A stretch of DNA of 64,000 nucleotides from Bactrocera neohumeralis (lineage: Eukaryota > Arthropoda > Insecta > Diptera > Tephritidae). Positions within the stretch are counted from its first letter, which is position 1. Each line of letters starts with the position of its first letter. The stretch spans positions 9,887,341 through 9,951,340 of the forward strand of contig NW_026089624.1 in NCBI RefSeq assembly GCF_024586455.1, given 5' to 3'. Below, piece by piece: positions 35,655-44,298 of the stretch. A program made the position numbers and the translations under genes. The notes beneath the pieces were generated by a model. It had not been told where the DNA came from. It did no database searches and worked only from the letters and a program-made list of their open reading frames with translations.

Positions 35655-35817
35655 TTATGCTATTGAGTCGACTACACTGGTAGACATATCATTTGTGACA
35701 TGAAAATTCTTAGGTGTTTCTAATGCAGTTTGATACCCTGAAGCCAAATCTGAAAACAGAATTTTTCTATCACCCACAGATATTCTGTAACCTGCGGCCT
35801 TAGATTTTACAATACCA
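35655..35817 (-). CDS. Unrecognised open segment with splice acceptor, possible exon
   Basis: On the minus strand TTTAATTTGTTTACAG at 35818 onward is a strong acceptor. After it about 54 codons stay open: GIVKSKAAGYRISVGDRK, then ILFSDLASGYQTALETPK and VTNDMSTSVVDSIA, to a stop at 35655-35657. It has no start codon of its own, so it would be an internal or terminal exon. A donor joining it in frame to 35441 would need AGT/GTAGTC near 35675, which is weak. It lies against a deleted mariner copy, which may have disturbed the gene. No family recognised. Confidence 0.4.
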
Positions 35818-35999
35818 CTGTAAACAAATTAAAAAATTATTTTTTAATTTATCTTTCGCGTGGTTTTCGAATCGGTAAATTTTTTTCTGTAAGTTGGTAG
35901 TACCGTTACTGACATCTATGCTAAATTTCACGTCAAAATATTCATACGCGTCGTTTTGTGAGGCTCTGAAAGTGAATTCTTCGATTTTTACTATGTCTG

Positions 36000-38570
36000 T
36001 ATCTTCTAAATGTCTGTATCTTCTATGTCTCTTCTTCTTAATTGGCGTGGACACCGCTTACGCGATTATAGCCGAGCTAACAACAGCGCGCCAGTCGTTT
36101 TTCTTTTCGCTACGTGGCGCCAATTGGATATTCCAAGCGAAGTCAGGTCCTTCTCCACTTGGTCCTTCCAACGGAGTGGAGGTCTTCCTCTTCCTCTGCT
36201 TCCCCCGGCGGGCACTGCGTCGAATACTTTCAGAGCTGGAGTGTTTTCATCCAACATTACCTAGCCAGCGTAGCCGCTGTCTTTTAATTCGCTGAACTAT
36301 GTCGATGTCGTCGTATATCTCGTAGAGCTCATCGTTCCATCGAATGCGATATTCGCCGTGGCTAATGCGCAAAGGACCATACATCTTTCGCAGAATTTTT
36401 CTCTCGAAAACTCGTAACGTCGACTCATCGGTTGTTGTCATCGCCCAAGCATCTGCACCATATAGCAGGACGGGAATTATGAGCGACTTATAGAGCTTAG
36501 CTTTTGTTCGTCGAGGGTGGACTTTACTTTTAAATTGCCTACTCAGTCCGAAGTAGCACCTGTTGGCAAGAGCAATCCTGCGTTGGATTTCCAGGCTGAC
36601 ATTTATGGTGGTGTTAATGCTGGTTCCTAAATAGACGAAATTATCTACAACTTCAAAGTTATGACAGTGGCGTGAGAGCCAAGTCGCGAGTGCGACGACT
36701 GTTTGTTTGATGACAGGAGATATTTCGTTTTGCCCCCGTTCACTGCCAGATCCATTTTCTGTGCTTCCTTGTCTAGCCTGGAGAAAGCAGAACTAACGGC
36801 GCGGGTGTTGAGGCCGATGATATCAATATCATCGGCATACGCCAGCAGCTGTACACTCTTATAGAAGATGGTACCTTCTCTATTTAGTTCTGCAGCTCGA
36901 ACTATTTTCTCCAGAAGCAGGTTGAAGAAGTCGCACGATAGGAAGTCGCCTTGTCTGAAACCTCGTTTGGTATCGAACGGCTCGGAGAGGTCCATCTTGA
37001 TCCTGGCGGACCTTTTGGTGTTACTCAACGTCAGTTAAAAAGAGGTGGTGTGTGTCGAATCTTCTTTCACTGGTCTTTTCCAAGTTTGGCGCATGGTGAA
37101 TATCTGGTCGGTTGTTGATTTTCCAGGTTTGAAGGCACACTGATAAGGCCCAATCAGTTTGTTGACGGTGGGCTTTAATCTTTCACACAATACGCTCAAT
37201 AGAACCTTACATGCGATGTTGAGGAGGCTAATCCCACGGTAGTTGGCGCAGATTGTGGGGTCTCCTTTCTTATGGATTGGGCATAGCACACTTAAATTCC
37301 AATCGTTGGGCATGCTTTCGTCCGACCATATTTTACAAAGAAGCTGATGCATGCTCCTTATCAGTTCTTCGCCGCCGCGTTTGAATAGCTCGGCCGGCAA
37401 TCCGTCGGCCCCTGCCGCTTTGTTGTACTTTAGGCGGGCAACTGCTATTCGAACTTCGTCATGGTCGGGCAATGGAACGTCTGCTCCATCGTCATCGATT
37501 GGGGAATCGGGTTCGCCTTCTCCTGGCGTTGTGCGTTCACTGCCATTCAGCATGCTGGAGAAGTGTTCCCTCCATAATTTAAGTATGCTCTGGGCGTCGG
37601 TCACTAGATCATCTTTGGGGGTTCTACAAGAGTATGCTCCGGTCTTGAAACCTTCTGTAAGCCGCCGCATTTTTTCGTAGAATTTTCGAGCATTACCCCT
37701 GTCGGCCAGCTCACCAAGCTCTTCGTACTCACGCATTTCAGCCTCTTTCTTTTTCTGTGTACAAATCCGTCTCGCTTCCCTCTTTAACTCTCGGTATCTA
37801 TCCCATCCCTCGCGTGTTGTGGTCGATCGTAACGTTGCGAGGTAGGCAGCCTGTTTTCTCTCCGCTGCGACACGGCACTCCTCGTCGTACCAGCTGTTCT
37901 TTTTAACTTTCCGAAAACCAATGGCTTCGGTTGCAGCTGTACGTAAGAAATTTGAAATGCCGTCCCACAGTTCCCTTATACCGAGTTGTTGACGAGTGCT
38001 CTCAGAGAGCAGGAGTGCAAGCCGAGTAGAAAATCGTTCGGCTGTCTGTTGTGATTGCAGCTCTCGACGTCGAACCTTGCTTGTGTTTGTTGGCGTGCGT
38101 TTTTTGCTGCACAGAAGCGGGTGCGAATCTTGGCTGCAACAAGATAGTAGTCCGAGTCGATGTTAGGATCTCGGAGCGCACGCACATCTAAAACACTGGA
38201 GACGTGTCTTCCGTCTATCACAACATGACAGGTAGCTTGATGAATTTTTTTAGGCTGGAATCTAGTACTACAGATATCCATATTTCGGGCCCCGGGGAAG
38301 TCAATCAGCCTCATCCCATTTGGGGAAGTTTCGTCGTGGAGGCTGAATTCACCGACCGTAGTGCTAAAGATACCTTCTTTGCCCACCTTGGCGTTAAAGT
38401 CACCAAGCACGATTTTGACATCGTGGCGGGAGCAGCTTTCATAAGCGCGCTCCAAGCGCTCATAGAAGGCATCTTTGGTCACCTCGTCCTTCTCTTCCGT
38501 CGGGGCGTGGGCGCAAATCAGCGATATGTTGAAGAACCTCGCTTTGATGCGGATTGTGGCTGGACGTTCA
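36000..38570 (-). mobile_element. RTE-clade LINE, 5'-truncated, with 8-bp target duplication
   Basis: TATGTCTG at 35992-35999 and again at 38571-38578 is the target duplication. The 3' end (plus coordinate about 36030) reads, on the minus strand, CGCCAATTAAGAAGA, the same end seen at 39.66 and 49.70 kb, followed by a tail with two copies of an AGAAGATACAGACAT unit. The 5' end falls inside the endonuclease, typical of incomplete reverse transcription. Confidence 0.9.
36066..38560 (-). pseudogene. RTE endonuclease-reverse transcriptase, nearly open in long pieces
   Basis: The endonuclease (37976-38482 and upstream) has VKIVLGDFNAKVGKE, FSLHDETSPNGMRLIDF and DSDYYLVAAKIRTRF; between them a short deletion removes part of the WxSPDG-type region (HQATCHVVIDGRHVSS). 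The reverse transcriptase (37035-37736) has NKAAGADGLPAELFK, NDWNLSVLCPIHKKGDP and NYRGISLLNIACKVL, GPYQCAFKPGKSTTDQIFTM. A deletion follows at about 37030, then GFRQGDFLSCDFFNLLLEKI, LLAYADDIDIIGLN with the catalytic YADD (36645-37028), then the thumb and C-terminus (36066-36441, RVFERKILRKMYGPLR). There are a few frameshifts and two small deletions, so this is among the younger RTE copies here. Confidence 0.88.
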
Positions 38571-38634
38571 TATGTCTGAATTTATTGTACTTCATTGGTT
38601 ATTCGTGATCGTTTCGCCAAATTTTGAAGCAAAA

Positions 38635-38835
38635 AAATAAATTAAGGATGGCATAGTTGAGGGTCCGCAAATAAGAGAACAAATGAAAAATGGATATTTG
38701 AGGAAACTGAAATACGAGCCTGGAGTGACTTTAAAAGCGTTGTTAAACATTTTCTGGGAAATGTGAAAGCTGACAATTACAAAGATCTTGTGACTGAACT
38801 ACATACTGCAGAAAAATATCGTCAGTATCATTTTA
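38635..38835 (+). pseudogene. Fragment of an uncharacterised insect protein family
   Basis: Two frames, joined by a single shift near 38695, read KDGIVEGPQIREQMKNG and then EIRAWSDFKSVVKHFLGN, VKADNYKDLVTELHTAEKYR. From memory this resembles the central part of a family of uncharacterised, multi-copy insect proteins with EGIFVGPQIR-like and NFLGN-like motifs, often thought to be transposon-derived. Only about 65 residues are present, squeezed between the mariner scrap and an RTE end. Function unknown. Confidence 0.5.
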
Positions 38836-38865
38836 AGGTACTGTTTCATCAACAAAATAATATAT

Positions 38866-39663
38866 CGATATTGATATCATCGGCCTCAACACCCGCGCCG
38901 TTAGTTCTGCTTTCTCCAGAAAATGGGTCTGGCAGTGAACGAGGGCAAAACGAAATATCTCCTGTCATCAAACAAACAGTCGTCGCACTCGCGACTTGGC
39001 TCTCACGCCACTGTGTACAGTCATAACTTTGAAGTTGTAGATAATTTCGTCTATTTAGGAACCAGCATTAACACCACCAACAATGTCAGCCTGGAAATCC
39101 AACGCAGGATTGCTCTTGCCAACAGGTGCTACTTCGGACTGAGTAGGCAATTGAAAAGTAAAGTCCTCTCTCGACGAACAAAAGCTAAACTCTATAAGTC
39201 GCTCATAATTCCCGTCCTGCTATATGGTGCAGAGGCTTGGGCGATGACAACAACCGATGAGTCGACGTTACGAGTTTTCGAGAGAAAAATTCTGCGAAAG
39301 ATTTATCGTCCTTTGCGTATTGGCCACGGCGAATATCGCATTCGATGGAACGATGAGCTGTACGAGATATACGACGACATTGACATAGTTCAGCGAATTA
39401 AAAGACAGCGGCTACGCTGGCTAGATCATGTTGTCCGGATGGATGAAAACACTCCAGCTCTGAAAGTATTCGACGTAGTACCCGCCGGGGGAAGCAGAAG
39501 AAGAGGAAGACCTCCACTCCGTTGGAATGACCAAGTGGAGAAGGACCTGGCTTCGCTTGGAATATCTAATTGGTGCCACGTAGCGAAAAGAAAAACGACT
39601 GGCGCGCTGTTGTTAGCTCGGCTATAATCGCGTAAGCGGTGTCTACGCCAATTAAGAAGAAAG
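38866..39663 (+). mobile_element. RTE-clade LINE 3' part, second copy, opposite orientation
   Basis: It begins within DIDIIGLNTRA just after the YADD motif and continues as an open frame of 234 codons (38923-39627): MGLAVNEGKTKYLLSSNKQ, FVYLGTSINTTNNVSLEIQRRI, LYGAEAWAMTTTDESTLRVF, to TTGALLLARL, then the 3' end CGCCAATTAAGAAGA at about 39648-39663. It is nearly identical to the inverse of 36030-36840. The thumb/C-terminal frame is fully open, so this is a recent insertion, strongly 5'-truncated. Confidence 0.88.
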
Positions 39664-40708
39664 AATATATCTATAGCAATTTTTTTTCAACAAGAATTCT
39701 CATAGCAAAGAAGAAGGTGGTAGAAGAAATCTGTAGAATTTTCTGCATTTGTGGCAATTTTTACATAATAAACACTTTGTTGTGTTCATGTCACAAAAAA
39801 CAAGTGGATTTTTGTTTACCAGTGGTACCTGACTAATCTACAGTTTTGGGAATAATTTCGCCATACAAAAATGACTTGTTAATCTCGAGAAGATTTGAAT
39901 CTAATCCTCACGAAATCTCCCTGCGCAACTCTGATTCAGTGACATCTGTTTGCCAAAAGGGAAATTTATCACAGCTGATTTAGAAACTACAAAGAGAAGA
40001 AGTGTAAACAAACAAAACAATTAAAACCAATTCATATGAATTTTCCAGGAAATCAATTCCCAAACTCAAAAAATACTTCCATTTTTTCTACTAAATTGAA
40101 AACATTTAAAATTAGGCGACTTTTGTAACAAAGTACGACATTTTATTAAATAAATAAACGAAGTGTATTTTTTGATGTCAAAAACAGCTGTTTTATAAAT
40201 CTCCAACGGCAGTGAGGACAGTCCCGATGAGTGCATAGATTAATTTTTGGTCAGAAAATAGTATTACATTGTTATCTTTAAGGCCCATTGCTAAACAGCA
40301 CCTTCTGAACAACGAAGCGCAGAAAACAAAGGGTAAGCCACAATAAACGCTATGCTTTCAGTGCTTTTCTCGAATAAAAATTGCAACAGTTCCTTGGAAA
40401 AACATAGAAAGATGACGGTTCCCCAACGTTTTGCTTGGCTCAGCGTCAAAAACTTTTTATGTGAATGTAGTCATACAAAATCGTGCATAGAACTTTCCTG
40501 TTAAAACAAATGTGTAGCACAAAGCGAAGCAAAGGTTCTATACGAATTTGCGATAAGAGTTACACTATCATTATCTCTCTTACATACTTTAGTTAAGATA
40601 TCATATACCATGTTTATGTTTTAATTCTACTCAGTTATATTCTACACGGGTAAAACCTATAAATCTAAATTGCTAATATTCTACTCTGAAGGCTGTCTCG
40701 CGATGCTC
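39664..40708. other. No gene recognised
   Basis: About 1 kb of AT-rich DNA. Nothing supportable on either strand. Confidence 0.45.
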
Positions 40709-41595
40709 TTTATACTCTTGCAACCAGTTGCTACAGAGTATTATAATTTTGTTCACATAATGGTTGTACGTATCACCTAAAACTAAGCGAGATAGATATA
40801 GGGTTATGTATACATAAATGATCAGGATAACTAGACGGTCTGTCCGTCCATGCAAGCTGTAACTTGAAACATACTAAAACATACAAAGTATCATAATTAA
40901 GCACTAAATTTAGCTATAAAGCTGTAATTTGGTACAGAAGATCGTAGTAGTAAGGGGGAGTAAAATTTTTTAAAAAATTTGGGGTGGCACCGCCCTCGAA
41001 CAAGTTTAGTGTACATATCTCCTAAAACACTTAAGCTACAACAACCAAATTTGTTTAGCACAAATCTTATAAAACCTCTACCGACAGTAATCAATAACTA
41101 AATATGCCAGAGACATCAAGTTTTACCACCGAGATGCTGAAAGAGCTTTATGGGAGCCGGTGTGAAAATTGGTACATAAATCAAGAAGCAATTAATATAA
41201 CGGAAATAAACTTTGCACGAATAATGGCTTTAGTGTGTGCCACCTTATGACCAAAAACTGTTTAAATTCAATGAAAATTGTTCAAGCCCCTAGGTACCGA
41301 ATATTTAGATCCTAGTACCTACATATATTTGATTTTTGGGCACGATTCCGATTACTTTGGCGGAGGGGTAAAAAAAACCGAATTTCCGTATAAATGGAAC
41401 TCATCGCTGAAAAGGTTAGATTGTGGAGATTAGATTGTGTCAATTATGAGGAAAACGAGCCTTGCCACATCTTAAACAGTAAATATGTAGGATTTTTAAC
41501 AATTTTACTTTGTTTGTTTTATCGGGGGTTCTTTTTTCTATATTAACTATAAAAAAATACTTTCTACATATGTATATGTGTAATACGTGATTTAT

Positions 41596-41825
41596 GTGAC
41601 TGAAGTACTTTCGCGAATTACTCCTTTCTGCGTTGGCGGCCTTCGGCTGCGCTCTAAAAAAACAACCCTGGTCGAGCGAATACCCGGGGTGACTGAAGTA
41701 CTTTCGCGTAGTACTCCTTTCTGCGTTGGCGGCCTTCGGCCGCGCTCTAAGAAAATAACTCTGGTCGAGCGAATACCCGGGGTGACTGAAGTACTTTCGC
41801 GTTGTACTCCTTTCTGCGTTAAAAA
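41596..41825. repeat. 93-bp minisatellite, about 2.5 units
   Basis: GTGACTGAAGTACTTTCGCG recurs at 41596, 41689 and 41782, an exact 93-base period (31 codons, so open frames persist through it on both strands). Units contain CTCCTTTCTGCGTTGGCGGC and end in GAATACCCGGG. It is markedly GC-richer than its surroundings. Confidence 0.92.
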
Positions 41826-42137
41826 TAAAAAAATATATTGACTTTTTGTTATAAAGTGGTGAAAGTGGTTATATTCTTTGGTTATTATGCACTCATATTC
41901 AAACAAAATTTAAGTTTTCGTTATAAAATTGATAAATTTTGATTATTATTTCTGTCAGCGATTTCCATTTATTTTTTATGATACATTGGTTTGTATTTTA
42001 GGTGACGATATATATATTATTATATTTAAAATATGAGTTTTGGATATAAAGTGGTTATATTTTACGGTTATCATGCACGCATATTGAAACAAAATTTGAG
42101 TTTTCGTACTGTACTGTAACCTTACACCTTATTACGT

Positions 42138-42225
42138 AACATTATTATATAATATTACTTATACATATGTATATATAATATTATTATATAATATTACTAG
42201 TACATGTATGTATATAATATTACTT
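42138..42225. repeat. AT-rich tandem repeat, period about 41
   Basis: Two imperfect units of ATTATTATATAATATTACT followed by ACATATGTATATA-like sequence. Confidence 0.6.
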
Positions 42226-42931
42226 ATTTGCTTAATAAATTTAAAAAAGAAAATATCCATATGCATGAATAGCGGAATTTTTGCGAAAAAGAGGAATTTC
42301 AGCGAATTGCCTTGTCATCACATGGCAGCGCTCCATTTCTTCGTAATTTTTGGTAAAAAAATGAGGTTCAAATGAGTGTAAAATGTAATTTTTAAAATAA
42401 AGATTTTTTAAATAAAGAACCTGCTAAAAGTGTAAAATGTGGATTTATTTAAAAGATTATAGTGTGATTTAATTAATTTGAAGAGAAAAATGTGAATAAA
42501 GTGGGTTTAACGTGGTGAAATAGTTTCGTGAAATGTTCGAATTTTGCGAATTTTTGAACTTTAAGGTCGAATATTTCGTAAACTAAGCGTTTGCGGTACC
42601 TATAACCCCATATATTTTTTAATCAGGACGACTTTCTCTTTCCAACGGTACCTTCAAATCGCGGCGCCAAAGAAATCAGAATTGTGCCGACTTTTGTTCA
42701 AAAATGTCGGTCAATGTGTGATATATGTATGTATATAGTATAATTGAAATCCTTCTCTCATAATGGTATGTCTGTATGTCAAAAATGAGTTGAATCGGAC
42801 CAATACTTCCCTTAGACCACATATAATTAATTTAAAGATTTTCGAACTTCCGGGTGACTTTGTACCGCATATATCGGTCAGTATTTGAGTTATCCCAATG
42901 GAATATATGTATTTTACTCATAAGTGTGTAT

Positions 42932-44023
42932 TTTTATACTCTCGCAACAATGTTGCTAACGAGAGTATTATAGTTTTGTTCACATAACGGTTGTTTGTAA
43001 GTCCTAAAACTAAAAGAGTCAGATATAGGGTTATATATACCAAAGTGATCAGGGCGACGAGTAGAGTCGAAATCCGGATGTCTGTCTGTCCGTCCGTCTG
43101 TCCGTCCGTCCGTCCGTCTGTCCGTCCGTCCGTGCAAGCTGTAACTTGAGTAAAAATTGAGATATCATGATGAAACTTGGTACACGTATTCCTTGGCTCC
43201 ATAAGAAGGTTAAGTTCGAAGATGGGCAAAATCAGCCCACTGCCACGCCCACAAAATGGCGGAAACCGAAAACCTATAAAGTGTCATAACTAAGCCATAA
43301 ATAAAGATATTAAAGTGAAATTTGGCACAAAGGATCGCATTAGGGAGGGACATATTTGGAAGTAATTTTTTTGGAAAAGTGGGCGTGGCCCCGCCCCCTA
43401 CTAAGTTTTTTGTACATATCTCGGAAACTATTATAGCTATGTCAACCAAACTCTACAGAGTCGTTTTCTTCAGGTATTTCCATATACAGTTCAAAAATGG
43501 AAGAAATCGGATAATAACCACGCCCACCTCCCATACAAAGGTTATGTTTAAAATCACTAAAAGTGCGTTAACCGACTAACAAAAAACGTCAGAAACACTA
43601 AATTTTACGGAAGAAGTGGCAGAAGGAAGCTGCCCCCAGGCTTTCTTTAAAAATTGAAAATGGGCGTGGCGCCGCCCACTTATGGACCAAGAAGCATATC
43701 TCAGGAGCTACTAGACCGATTTCAATGAAATTCGGTATATAATGTTTTCTTAACACCCTGATGACATGTACGAAATATGGCTGAAATCGGTTCACAACCA
43801 CGCCTTCTTCCAATATAAAGCTATTTTGAATTCCATCTGATGCCTTCTTTGTATAATACGAGTATAAACATTAGGAACCAATGATGATAGCGGAATAAAA
43901 CTTTACACAAATACGGTATTTGAAAAATATGTAAATGACGGATAATGAAATCTCGATTATCACTTTACCATGCGAGAGTATAAAATGTTCGGTGACACCC
44001 GAACTTAGCCCTTCCTTACTTGT
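42932..44023 (-). mobile_element. Helentron-like (mini-me type) repeat, young copy 1
   Basis: It runs from TTTTATACTCTCGCAACAAT (hairpin CTCTCGCAACA/TGTTGCTAACGAGAG) to CCCTTCCTTACTTGT (hairpin GTTCGGTGACACCCGAAC before it). Inside are the (GTCC/GTCT)n microsatellite (about 43080-43132), the core and TA tract. It sits inside an older copy of the family and leaves no target duplication, with T on both sides. About 1.09 kb, very similar to 60445-61513 and 62489-63549. Frames inside are chance. Confidence 0.82.
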
Positions 44024-44298
44024 TTTCGTCTAAAATAGATAAATTTGAGCGAAAACTTTTCTAGCCCCTATATAACTAAGTAATATCAGTACTTTTGAAC
44101 ATCCGGCTGACTTTACTCTATATGATTGGTTTTACACCTTAAAGTATTTCTCTGGAGTTGATTCTTCCAAGTTTCAAGAGTATAAAATGTTCGGTTGCAC
44201 TAGAACGAATATAACGCGTAGAAATGAAGCATAAACATGTGAATAAGATATTTCTTTCTAAGCTAATTGAACATCTCGACAAGCAATAAATATTTATT
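44024..44298. other. Left end of the older Helentron-like copy, then short spacer
   Basis: 44024-44210 belongs to the older copy; 44211-44298 is unassigned AT-rich DNA up to the piggyBac TTAA. Confidence 0.5.

Larger units (their letters stand above)
35825..38620 (+). mobile_element. Deleted mariner copy interrupted by an RTE LINE
   Basis: The left part (35825-35999) matches the 5' leader of the mariner at 59.5 kb up to and including ATGTCTG, the start of its transposase. The right part (38571 to about 38615) resumes with TATGTCTGAATTTATTG and soon reads ALVIRDRFAKF, a piece from far downstream in mariner transposases. A large internal deletion was therefore present before the LINE arrived. 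The same junction type exists in the copy at 59.7 kb. Confidence 0.75.
41341..42704. other. Unassigned insert with minisatellite and AT tandem repeats
   Basis: This stretch interrupts the older Helentron-like copy. It contains the 93-bp minisatellite (41596-41825) and an AT-rich tandem at about 42138-42225. No gene and no clear element ends. Confidence 0.4.
40709..44210 (-). mobile_element. Older Helentron-like copy, split by two insertions
   Basis: On the minus strand the order of the 22870-24347 repeat is recovered from three blocks: 44210-44024 (left end hairpin TTCTAGTGCAACCGAACATT onward), 42931-42705, and 41340-40709 (to the hairpin end). The gaps are filled by a young Helentron-like copy (42932-44023) and by 41341-42704, which does not belong to the family. 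Truncated at the outermost bases of the left end. Confidence 0.65.

Noticed and set aside
36066..36295. Plus-strand frames over the RTE 3' end
   Set aside because: The minus strand carries the RTE C-terminus with the same text as at 39.4 kb; plus frames are shadows.
41592..41906. 104-codon frame with a 31-residue repeat
   Set aside because: Arises from the 93-bp period being divisible by three; open on both strands, so no evidence for a real protein.
43080..43135. GTCC/GTCT run as a possible CRISPR or regulatory array
   Set aside because: Plain (GTCY)n microsatellite at the fixed place expected in mini-me-type repeats.
42918..43579. Recurrent frames (for example DGRTDGRTDGQ and VGGGATPTFPKK) in the Helentron-like copies
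   Set aside because: They recur because the repeat recurs. The microsatellite gives DGRT/TDGQ text in any copy, with no known domain.
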